DNA from: Bradyrhizobium sp. NFR13
GTDB lineage: Bacteria; Pseudomonadota; Alphaproteobacteria; Rhizobiales; Xanthobacteraceae
Assembly: GCF_900114605.1 (NCBI RefSeq)
Contig: NZ_FOTP01000001.1
Location: 124,001-188,000 of the forward strand
DNA length: 64,000 bases
Direction: 5' to 3'
Shown here: positions 57,005 to 64,000 of the stretch, piece after piece
Position numbering within the stretch: position 1 is the first letter of the stretch
How the letters are laid out: every line of letters starts with the position of its first letter
Notes under the pieces: generated by a model
Database searches by the model: none
What the model saw: only the letters and a program-made list of their open reading frames with translations
What the model was told of the DNA's origin: nothing
Made by a program: the position numbers and the translations under genes

Positions 57005-57133
57005 TCGCAGCGCTCCCGTTGCGCTGCCATTCCAGAGACGTCCTTTCACTGCGATCAGCCTGCACGCGCGGATGTGTCCCGCGCGATAGCTTGGTCGCGC
57101 CTTTCCCCATGCCTTGGAGCTGCTAGCCCCGCC

Positions 57134-58531
57134 ATGACCTCTTCATTCCGACTTGCCGCACGATCCGTTGCAGTCGTCGCCCTGCTGCTGGCTCCCGCCT
57201 TTGCGATATCGGGCGCCCGCGCACAGGCGGTGACAGCGAAGCCGCCGACCACGTTCAAGCTCGATAACGGCATGCAGGTTGTCGTGATCGAGGACCACCG
57301 CACGCCCGTCGTGACGCAGATGATCTGGTACAAGGTCGGCTCCGCGGACGAGACGCCCGGCAAATCGGGGCTCGCGCATTTCCTCGAACATCTGATGTTC
57401 AAGGGCACCGCGAAACATCCGGTCGGTGAATTCTCGCAGACCGTGCAGCGCGTCGGCGGCGAGGAGAACGCTTTCACCTCGACCGACTATACCGGCTACT
57501 ATCAGCGCATCAGCAAGGACCAGCTCGGCAAGATGATGGAATTCGAGGCCGATCGCATGACCGGCCTCGTGCTGAAGGACGAGAACGTGCTGCCCGAGCG
57601 CGACGTGGTGCTGGAAGAATACAACATGCGCGTCGCCAACAGCCCGGACGCCCGGCTGTCCGAGCAGATCATGGCCGCGCTCTATCTCAACCATCCCTAT
57701 GGCCGCCCGATCATCGGCTGGCATCAGGAGATCGAGAAGCTGGACCGCGAGGACGCGCTCGCCTTCTACAAGCGCTTCTACGCCCCGAACAATGCGACAC
57801 TGATCATCGCCGGCGATGTCGACCCGCAGGAAATCCGCCCGATGGTGGAGCGCACCTATGGCGTGATCCCGGCGCAGCCAGCGATTCCCGAACGGCGCAT
57901 GCGCCCACAGGAGCCGACGCCCGCCGCGCCGCGCACGGTGACGCTGGCCGATCCGCGTGTCGAACAGACAAGCCTGCGCCGCTATTATCAGGTGCCATCG
58001 GCCACCACCGCTGCGGCCGGCGAGAGCCAGGCGCTCGATGTACTCGCCCAGTTGATCGGCGGCGGCGCGAACTCCTATCTCTACCGCGCCCTCGTCGTCG
58101 ACAAGCAGCTCGCGGTCAATGCCGGTGCCAGCTACCAGGGCACTGCCCTCGACAGCGCACAGTTCATGATTTCGGCCTCGCCGAAGCCGGGCGCCGAATT
58201 CGCCGATATCGAAAAGACCATCGACGCCGTGATCGCCGACCTCGCAACCAACCCGGTGCCGGCTGCCGACCTCGAACGCGTCAAGACGCAGCTCGTCGCC
58301 GAAGCGACTTACGCGCAGGACAGCCAGGCCTCGCTGGCGCGCTGGTATGGCGCGGCACTCACCACGGGCCTCAGCGTCGAGGACATCCGTAGCTGGCCCG
58401 ACCGCATCAAGGCGGTCACTGCCGAACAGGTGCGCGCAGCCGCACAGACCTGGCTCGACAAGAAGCGTTCGGTCACCGGCTATCTGATCAAGGATACATC
58501 TGCGCCCAAGCGCGAGGAGAAGCGGTCGTGA
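57134..58531 (+). CDS. M16-family zinc peptidase, active subunit
   Basis: A 465-residue exported peptidase. Signal peptide about residues 1-30. The inverted zinc motif H-x2-E-H is intact in LAHFLEHLMFKGT, with the downstream Glu in ENAFTSTDYTGYY-type context, so it is catalytic. Two homologous halves of the M16 fold are visible. It overlaps the next gene by 4 bases, encoding a partner lacking the motif; such pairs form heterodimers as in mitochondrial processing peptidase. It degrades or processes periplasmic peptides. Confidence 0.92.
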   Translation: MTSSFRLAARSVAVVALLLAPAFAISGARAQAVTAKPPTTFKLDNGMQVVVIEDHRTPVVTQMIWYKVGSADETPGKSGLAHFLEHLMFKGTAKHPVGEFSQTVQRVGGEENAFTSTDYTGYYQRISKDQLGKMMEFEADRMTGLVLKDENVLPERDVVLEEYNMRVANSPDARLSEQIMAALYLNHPYGRPIIGWHQEIEKLDREDALAFYKRFYAPNNATLIIAGDVDPQEIRPMVERTYGVIPAQPAIPERRMRPQEPTPAAPRTVTLADPRVEQTSLRRYYQVPSATTAAAGESQALDVLAQLIGGGANSYLYRALVVDKQLAVNAGASYQGTALDSAQFMISASPKPGAEFADIEKTIDAVIADLATNPVPAADLERVKTQLVAEATYAQDSQASLARWYGAALTTGLSVEDIRSWPDRIKAVTAEQVRAAAQTWLDKKRSVTGYLIKDTSAPKREEKRS

Positions 58532-59895
58532 GCATCATCTTCAACGCCGGCCGTCTCGGCATTGCCGTCGCCACCGCCTTCTCACTCGTCACCCTGACGA
58601 TGACGCCATCCTTCGCCGCAGCCAAGGTGCAGCGGCTCGTGACGCCAGGCGGCATCGAAGCCTGGTTCGTGCAGGATGCAACCGTCCCCCTGATCGCGAT
58701 GGAATATGCGTTCGGCGGCGGCGCGGCACAGGATCCGAAGGACAAATCCGGCACCGCCAACATGGTGGCCAGCCTGATGGACGAAGGTGCGGGAGATCTC
58801 GATTCCTCGACCTTCCGCGATCGCATGGAACGCCGCGCCATCGAGCTCAACTTCAACGCCCAACGCGATTACCTGCGTGGCTCGCTGCGCATGCTGAAAG
58901 AACATCGTGACGAGGCGTTCGACCTCGCCCGCCTCGCCTTGACGTCACCACGCTTCGACGCGCCCGATGTCGAGCGCATCCGCGCGCAGATCATGTCCGG
59001 CCTGCGCCGCGAAACCTCGAACCCGAATTCGCTGGCGACGCGCAAGTTTCTGCAGATGGCATTCGGCGACCATCCCTACAGCCGGCCGTCCAATGGCAGC
59101 CTGACCGATGTGCCGACCATCAATGTCGATGACATCAAGGCCTACAAGCAACGCATCGTCGCCAAGGACACGCTGAAGATTGCCGTGGTCGGCGACGTCG
59201 ATCCCGGCACGCTCGCGACATTGCTGGACAAGACCTTCGGTGCCCTGCCCGCCAAGGCCACGCTGACGCCGGTCCCGGAAGTCACAGCGGTCAAGCCGCC
59301 GCAGAAGGAATCCGTGACGCTGGACGTACCGCAGACGGTCATCACCTTCGGCAGCCCCGGCGTCAAACGCGACGACCCGAACTTCATGGCTGCCTATATC
59401 GTCAATCACATCCTCGGCGGCGGCACGCTGTCGTCGCGGCTGTATCACGAAGTGCGCGAGAAGCGCGGCCTGGTCTATTCCGTCAGTGGCTCGCTGCTGT
59501 GGATGCAGCATTCCGGCATCTATATCGGCAGCACCGCGACTCGCGCCGACCGCGCCACCGAGACGGTCGATACCGTGACCAGCGAAGTCAAACGCATGGC
59601 CGAGCAGGGTCCGACCCAGCGCGAGCTGGATGAGGCAAAATCCTATCTCAAGGGTTCGCAGATGCTGGCGCTCGACACCTCGTCTAAACTGGCCGGCGCG
59701 CTGCTGCAATACCAGCTCGACAAACTGCCGATCGATTACATCGAGAAGCGCAATGCCATCGTCGATGCCGTGACGCTGGACCAGGCCAAGGCGGCAGCGA
59801 AGAAGCTGTGGGCCGACGGGTTGCTGACTGTGGTCGTCGGCCGCGCGCCGCAGGCGGCGGCAGCGCCGGTAGCCCCGGCGCCGAAGGCCAACTGA
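58528..59895 (+). CDS. M16-family peptidase-like protein, non-catalytic partner
   Basis: A 455-residue exported M16 protein. Where the zinc motif should be, the sequence reads ANMVASLMDEGAGDLDSS, so the metal ligands are missing. The C-terminal half retains the substrate-binding R/Y pair in HEVREKRGLVYSVSG. It begins inside the end of the active gene (ATGA-type overlap), which ensures equal translation of the two subunits. Role as the substrate-grasping half is inference from the family. Confidence 0.9.
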   Translation: MSIIFNAGRLGIAVATAFSLVTLTMTPSFAAAKVQRLVTPGGIEAWFVQDATVPLIAMEYAFGGGAAQDPKDKSGTANMVASLMDEGAGDLDSSTFRDRMERRAIELNFNAQRDYLRGSLRMLKEHRDEAFDLARLALTSPRFDAPDVERIRAQIMSGLRRETSNPNSLATRKFLQMAFGDHPYSRPSNGSLTDVPTINVDDIKAYKQRIVAKDTLKIAVVGDVDPGTLATLLDKTFGALPAKATLTPVPEVTAVKPPQKESVTLDVPQTVITFGSPGVKRDDPNFMAAYIVNHILGGGTLSSRLYHEVREKRGLVYSVSGSLLWMQHSGIYIGSTATRADRATETVDTVTSEVKRMAEQGPTQRELDEAKSYLKGSQMLALDTSSKLAGALLQYQLDKLPIDYIEKRNAIVDAVTLDQAKAAAKKLWADGLLTVVVGRAPQAAAAPVAPAPKAN

Positions 59896-59904
59896 GGCGC
59901 CGAC

Positions 59905-60807
59905 ATGCGGATCGCAGTGATCGGCGCCGGGGCGGTTGGCTGCTACTACGGCGCCAAGCTGCTACGTGCCGGCCACGACGTGACATTGGTCGGACGCCAG
60001 ACCCATGTCGATGCCATCAATGCAAACGGCCTGCGGTTCGAGAGCGCCGAGTTCGACGGGTTCATTCCGGCAAGGGCGGTGACGCAGATCGCCGATCTCG
60101 CACTGCCGGACCTCGTTCTGTTCGCCGTGAAGTCCGGCGATACCGACAGCTCGGCAACAGCGCTGAAGCCTGTGCTCAAGCCCAACTCCATCGTGCTGAG
60201 CCTGCAGAACGGCGTGGACAATCCCGAGCGCCTGCGCGCCATCCTCAGCCAGCCGGTGATCGCTGCCGCCGTCTATGTGGCCGCCGAGATGCCGGGCCCC
60301 GGCCATGTGAAGCACAATGGCCGCGGCGAGTTGATCATCGGAACCTCGCCCGAGAGCGAAAGGTTGGCGAAGCTGCTATCCGACGCCGGCGTGCCGACCA
60401 CCGTCGCCAGCGATATCGACGCGGTGCAGTGGTCGAAGCTCATCAACAACTGCGCCTATAACGCGCTCTCGGCGGTGGCCGGGATTGCCTATGGCGAGAT
60501 GTTCAAGGTCCAGGGCGTGCCTGACATCGTCACCAATGCCGTCGTGGAATGCATGGCGGTGGCGCGCGCCTGCGGCGTGTCGCTGCCGGCCGACCTCCTC
60601 GACAAGACGCTCGCCCTCGCTGCCAGCATGCCGCTTCAGCAATCCTCGACATCGCAGGATCTTGCCCGCGGCAAGCCATCGGAAATCGACTTCCTCAACG
60701 GCTTCATCGTCCGGAAAGGCGCCGAGCACGGCATCCCGACGCCGACCAACCATGCGCTGCAGGTCATGGTGAAGCTGGTCGAACGGAGCGGGTCGCGGCG
60801 CGCCTAG
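59905..60807 (+). CDS. 2-dehydropantoate 2-reductase (ApbA/PanE family)
   Basis: A 300-residue NADPH-dependent reductase of the ketopantoate reductase family. N-terminal Rossmann motif IAVIGAGAVGCYYGAKL; conserved Lys and Asn in LVLFAVKSGDT and WSKLINNCAYNALSA; C-terminal SSTSQDLARGKPSEIDFLNG with the family Ser/Asp/Glu. It makes pantoate for CoA, though many paralogs act on other keto acids, so panE itself is not certain. It follows the M16 pair by 9 bases and converges with the glucokinase gene, overlapping stops by 4 bases. Confidence 0.88.
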   Translation: MRIAVIGAGAVGCYYGAKLLRAGHDVTLVGRQTHVDAINANGLRFESAEFDGFIPARAVTQIADLALPDLVLFAVKSGDTDSSATALKPVLKPNSIVLSLQNGVDNPERLRAILSQPVIAAAVYVAAEMPGPGHVKHNGRGELIIGTSPESERLAKLLSDAGVPTTVASDIDAVQWSKLINNCAYNALSAVAGIAYGEMFKVQGVPDIVTNAVVECMAVARACGVSLPADLLDKTLALAASMPLQQSSTSQDLARGKPSEIDFLNGFIVRKGAEHGIPTPTNHALQVMVKLVERSGSRRA

Positions 60808-61487
60808 CGGCGCTTCACTGGCTTCGGTGGATCCCAGAGCCGGAAGCCGCCTTTGAACGCATTCGCGTTGTCGCCGCGCCGGGTCTTGCGCGGGAGTTTG
60901 TCGAGCATCTCCACATTGCCACCGCCGAGCACCGTATAATCGGGCTCAAGCGCTGCCGTGAGATCAGCAACAACATCAGCCACGCGCTGCCGCCACTTCT
61001 TCTTGCCCATCCGCTTCAGGCCGGCCGCGCCGACATAATCCTCGAATGTCTTGTGGCGATACGGCAGATGGCCCAGCTCCATCGGCTCCAACACGCCATC
61101 GATGATCATGGCCCCACCGAGCCCGGTGCCGAGGCCGAGAAACAGCATTCGCCCGCCATCGTAGCTGCCGACGGCCTGCATCATGGCGTCGTTTACGAGT
61201 TTGATGGGCTTACGGAATGCCCGCTCGAAATCGAACCCTTTCCAGCCCGCACCGAGATTGTGTGGCTCCTTGAGCGGACGATTGCCGGCCACCGGACCGG
61301 GATAGCCGGCAGAGACGACGTCATAGCGCCAGTCTTTGGTCAGTGCCTTGACCTTGCGCACCATTTCCTTCGCGGACAGGTCCGGACCGGATTCGAATTC
61401 GCGTTTGATCCCTTCACGGCTGGTCATCACCTTCACATGGGTACCGCCGATATCGATGGTGAGAATATTGCGAGGGGTCTTGATCAT
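60804..61487 (-). CDS. ROK-family kinase, polyphosphate glucokinase type
   Basis: A 227-residue sugar kinase. Phosphate-1 motif LTIDIGGTHVKVM, catalytic Asp in LVNDAMMQAVGS, and phosphate-2 motif LFLGLGTGLGGAMI match the PPGK group of ROK proteins, which use polyphosphate or ATP to phosphorylate glucose. The Cys-rich zinc motif of repressor-type ROK proteins is absent, as in PPGK. The start at 61487 (MIKTPRNILTIDIGGTH) fits; the longer reading to 61610 does not. Polyphosphate use is inferred from the family. Confidence 0.85.
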   Translation of the reverse strand: MIKTPRNILTIDIGGTHVKVMTSREGIKREFESGPDLSAKEMVRKVKALTKDWRYDVVSAGYPGPVAGNRPLKEPHNLGAGWKGFDFERAFRKPIKLVNDAMMQAVGSYDGGRMLFLGLGTGLGGAMIIDGVLEPMELGHLPYRHKTFEDYVGAAGLKRMGKKKWRQRVADVVADLTAALEPDYTVLGGGNVEMLDKLPRKTRRGDNANAFKGGFRLWDPPKPVKRR

Positions 61488-61639
61488 GAGACGTCCAGAT
61501 TGACTGAGGATGCAACGATAAGCCTCGGCTGGGCGCCAGTTCCAGCATTGCCGCCATGTCCCGGGCATATCTTTGCGATCTGCGATCAAGCGCACGGGGG
61601 CACCAAGCAAAACGCGGTATCCTGTGCTACGGAGACAGA

Positions 61640-62059
61640 ATGCTGCTCCGGATCACCCGCTCTATCGCCATCGAGGAAGACGATATCGAGATCGTCTATG
61701 TGCGCGCGTCCGGTCCGGGCGGTCAGAACGTCAACAAGGTATCGACCGCCGCACAACTCCGCTTCGACAGCCGCAAGCTGACCTTGCCCGAGGACACCGA
61801 AATCCGGCTGCGTACCCTCGCCGGCCAGCGGATGACCAAGGACGGCGTGATCGTGATCCACGCCCAGCGCTTCCGCACCCAGGAGCGCAACAAGGCCGAT
61901 GCCATCGAGCGGCTGGTGGAGCTGGTGAAGGAAGCCGCCTATCGCGAGCCCCCGCGGCGGCCGACCAAACCGACGCTGGGCTCGAAGATGCGCCGCCTCG
62001 ACGGCAAAAAGCGCCGTAGCGACGTCAAGGCGGGACGCAGCGGCCGCTTCGATCACTGA
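61640..62059 (+). CDS. arfB: Alternative ribosome-rescue factor ArfB (class I RF-like peptidyl-tRNA hydrolase)
   Basis: A 139-residue protein carrying the release-factor GGQ motif in RASGPGGQNVNKVST and a very basic C-terminal tail (RRLDGKKRRSDVKAGRSGR). ArfB/YaeJ/ICT1 enters stalled ribosomes lacking a stop codon, the tail sitting in the empty mRNA channel, and hydrolyses the peptidyl-tRNA. GGAGA lies 6 bases before the ATG at 61640. Pth, which handles free peptidyl-tRNA, is at 17810. Confidence 0.93.
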   Translation: MLLRITRSIAIEEDDIEIVYVRASGPGGQNVNKVSTAAQLRFDSRKLTLPEDTEIRLRTLAGQRMTKDGVIVIHAQRFRTQERNKADAIERLVELVKEAAYREPPRRPTKPTLGSKMRRLDGKKRRSDVKAGRSGRFDH

Positions 62060-62106
62060 GCCGCGCCCCGCACAACAAGCCAGACCACTCTTCAAGGAAT
62101 TTCCCG

Positions 62107-62502
62107 ATGGCCAAACCCGTTCACTCCATGATCCGCGTGCTGGACGAAGTGCGCGCGCTGGATTTCTACAAGCGCGCTTTTGGCCTCGAGATTGCCGAGC
62201 GCTTCGCATTTCCCGACTTCGCGCTGATCTATCTGCGCCACCCCTCCTCGCCCTTCGAGCTCGAACTGACGGTGAATTTCGACCGCACCGAACCCTATGT
62301 GCTGGGTGACGGTTACGGTCATCTCGCCGTCGTGGTGGACGACGTGGCCGCCGAACATGCCCGGTTCGAACGCGAACATCTCGCGCCTGGCCCGCTGCGC
62401 GATTTCAAGCATGAGGGCCGGACGCTGGCGCAGTTCTTTTTCGCCACCGATCCCGATGGCTACAAGATCGAGGTGATCCAGAAGGGCGGCCGATTCGCCT
62501 AA
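62107..62502 (+). CDS. Glyoxalase/VOC-family protein (lactoylglutathione lyase type)
   Basis: A 131-residue vicinal-oxygen-chelate protein starting MAKPVHSMIRVLDEVRALDFYKRA, the glyoxalase I opening with metal-ligand His. Further ligands are expected in PFELELTVNF, GYGHLAVVVDD and FFATDPDGYKIEVIQ. It probably detoxifies methylglyoxal with glutathione, but other VOC reactions are possible. Good AAGGAA ribosome site. It is followed at once by a dispersed repeat. Confidence 0.88.
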   Translation: MAKPVHSMIRVLDEVRALDFYKRAFGLEIAERFAFPDFALIYLRHPSSPFELELTVNFDRTEPYVLGDGYGHLAVVVDDVAAEHARFEREHLAPGPLRDFKHEGRTLAQFFFATDPDGYKIEVIQKGGRFA

Positions 62503-62575
62503 AAGCGTTTTCGAGCGACGTGGATGTCGGTTCGCGTCGGGAAAACGCGTCAAAACGAAAAGCCAGAACCGGGGA
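62503..62575 (+). repeat. Dispersed intergenic repeat, copy 2
   Basis: AAAAGCGTTTTCGAGCGA, then CGGTTCGCGT and GAAAACGCGTCAAAACG occur in the same order as on the minus strand at 8755-8834. The copy starts at the stop codon of the glyoxalase-like gene. The inner arms GCGTTTTC and GAAAACGC can form a long hairpin. Confidence 0.75.
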
Positions 62576-62672
62576 AAAGCGGGTTGCGGCGGGGACATCG
62601 GACGCCCGGGGCCATAGAATGGCGCTTCCGGTTCCCTACATAACCCCGACCCATCACCACGCCCCGAGATCC

Positions 62673-64000
62673 ATGCCCGTTCGCCAGTTGCCAGAAACCA
62701 TCGTCAACCGCATCGCCGCCGGCGAAGTGGTGGAGCGGCCGGCCAGCGTGGTGAAGGAGCTGGTGGAGAACGCCATCGATGCCGGCGCCTCCAGGGTCGA
62801 GATCTTCACCGATGGCGGCGGGCGGCGAAAGATCGCCATCACCGACGATGGCGGCGGCATGACCCATGCCGACCTGGAACTGGCCGTGGACCGCCACGCC
62901 ACCTCGAAGCTCGACGACGAGGACCTGCTGCAGATCCGCACCCTCGGCTTTCGCGGCGAGGCGCTGCCCTCCATCGGCTCGGTCGCGCGGCTGAGCATCA
63001 CCACACGCCACGCCTCGGAGCCGCATGCCTGGTCGCGCACCGTCGACGGCGGCGAGAAGTCGCCGATTGCGCCGGCGGCGCTGTCGCAGGGCACCCGCGT
63101 CGAGGTCAGCGATCTGTTCTACGCAACCCCGGCCCGGCTGAAATTTCTCAAGACCGACCGCACCGAGGCCGAAGCCATCCGCGAAGTGGTGCGCCGCCTT
63201 GCGATGGCGCGGCCGGATATCGCCTTCACCTTGGCCGGCGAGGAACGCGCGCCCGTGACATGGGCGGCTGCGTTGCCCGGCCCGGCCGGACAGTTGACGC
63301 GGCTGGGCGACATTCTCGGGCCCGAGTTTCGTCTCAGCGCCATCGAAGTGCGCAGCGAACGCGAAGGTGTGGTGGTCGAAGGTTTTGCCGCAGCGCCGTC
63401 GCTGACGCGCGCCAATGCGCTTGGACAGTATCTGTTCGTCAATGGTCGCCCGGTCCGCGACAAGCTGATCATCGGTGCGGTGCGTGCGGCCTATTCCGAT
63501 TATCTGCCGCGCGATCGCCACCCGATCGTCGCGCTGTTCGTCACGCTTGATCCGCAGGAGGTCGATGCCAATGTGCATCCGGCCAAGACCGAAGTACGGT
63601 TTCGCAATGCAGGCCTCGTGCGCGGGCTGATCGTGCATGCGCTGAAGGAAGGCCTGGCCCGCGAGGGACGTCGCACCGCGGCCAATAGCGACGGCGCGGT
63701 GCTGGACTCGTTCCGCCCCAACTTCGCACCCAATTTCGCGCCGCGCACGAATGCCAATTGGGATTGGAAGCGATCGCCGTCCTATCCGGTGTCGCCTGCG
63801 CCCGCCTTCGATGGCTCCGCCGCTCTTGCCGAGCGCAGCCAGGCCGCCTTCGATGTCGGCACGCCATCAGCCGATGTCCGCTTTGAGGAAGCACCGCAGA
63901 CCGATCTGATCGACCGCCCGCTCGGCGCGGCGCGGGCGCAGGTGCACGAGAACTACATCATCGCGCAAACGCGCGACGGCATGATCGTGGTCGACCAGCA
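62673..64000 (+). CDS. mutL: DNA mismatch repair protein MutL, N-terminal part (cut by window edge)
   Basis: About 442 codons are visible. The GHKL ATPase has RIAAGEVVERPASVVKELVENAIDAGA (seen in parts) with the catalytic Glu and Asn, DDGGGM, and TLGFRGEALPSIGSV. The S5-like domain ends DVNVHPAKTEVRF-like (EVDANVHPAKTEVRF). The last visible part passes through a variable linker into the start of the C-terminal dimerisation domain (ARAQVHENYIIAQTRDGMIV). MutL links MutS to strand excision. The C-terminus, which would show whether an endonuclease site exists, is outside the window. Confidence 0.96.
   Translation, partial: MPVRQLPETIVNRIAAGEVVERPASVVKELVENAIDAGASRVEIFTDGGGRRKIAITDDGGGMTHADLELAVDRHATSKLDDEDLLQIRTLGFRGEALPSIGSVARLSITTRHASEPHAWSRTVDGGEKSPIAPAALSQGTRVEVSDLFYATPARLKFLKTDRTEAEAIREVVRRLAMARPDIAFTLAGEERAPVTWAAALPGPAGQLTRLGDILGPEFRLSAIEVRSEREGVVVEGFAAAPSLTRANALGQYLFVNGRPVRDKLIIGAVRAAYSDYLPRDRHPIVALFVTLDPQEVDANVHPAKTEVRFRNAGLVRGLIVHALKEGLAREGRRTAANSDGAVLDSFRPNFAPNFAPRTNANWDWKRSPSYPVSPAPAFDGSAALAERSQAAFDVGTPSADVRFEEAPQTDLIDRPLGAARAQVHENYIIAQTRDGMIVVDQ

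Noticed and set aside
62550-63638. 362-codon minus-strand open frame across the start of mutL
   Set aside because: Shadow of mutL; the plus strand carries clear GHKL ATPase motifs.

Overview
The window is a GC-rich, gene-dense stretch of alphaproteobacterial chromosome. Protein types, gene order (uvrC-pgsA-moaD-moaE-prmB; ribF, ileS, lspA and paired M16 peptidases; rplY-pth-ychF), an Omp25/RopB-like porin-type barrel, a RibH2-type lumazine synthase and several small proteins typical of the Bradyrhizobium/Rhodopseudomonas/Afipia group point to the family Nitrobacteraceae (Bradyrhizobiaceae). The genus cannot be fixed from this sequence. No rRNA, tRNA, CRISPR array or insertion sequence was found.

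Layout. 1-4000: partial secreted alkylsulfatase, EF-hand protein and a UvrB with a long N-terminal extension. 3993-7003: an accessory island. It holds one visibly AT-richer gene, a class 1 OLD-type ATPase/TOPRIM nuclease (probable anti-phage gene), flanked by palindromic non-coding DNA. 7000-16700: solute-binding protein, GrlR-like protein, HtrA-like protease, DctA, small membrane and exported proteins, a MaoC pair. 16700-27300: translation and envelope housekeeping (ychF, pth, rplY, ubiK, lgt, midA-like, pgeF, prs, ribH2, proC). 27276-31316: MarR/OmpR/EnvZ-like regulatory operon facing ilvE. 31377-37543: MATE pump, then the uvrC-pgsA-moaD-moaE-prmB group. 37861-45000: porin-type barrel, cold-shock protein, RlmJ, RNase T2, small exported proteins, a frameshifted DUF3617 gene, thioesterase, tautomerase and hisS. 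45093-49332: holin-family membrane protein, YihY/BrkB, a TipF-like degenerate EAL protein and a HAD hydrolase. 49333-50318: structured repeats. 50319-64000: CheY, ribF, maa, ileS, lspA, M16 pair, panE-like, polyphosphate glucokinase-like, arfB, glyoxalase-like and the start of mutL.

How genes work together. UvrB and UvrC belong to nucleotide-excision repair, and MutL (partial) to mismatch repair. Pth, ArfB, RlmJ, PrmB, L25, YchF, IleS and HisS serve translation and ribosome rescue. Lgt and LspA are the first two enzymes of lipoprotein maturation. RibH2 and RibF bracket flavin synthesis. MoaD and MoaE form molybdopterin synthase. CheY and the TipF-like EAL protein suggest a motile cell.

The best candidates for a second look are the solitary OLD nuclease in its AT-rich pocket, two large structured intergenic elements that share an end motif, a repeated palindromic element seen twice at gene 3' ends, the DUF3617 frameshift beside a 20-bp tandem duplication, and the degenerate EAL protein. 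Identifications rest on reading motifs by eye. No database search was possible.
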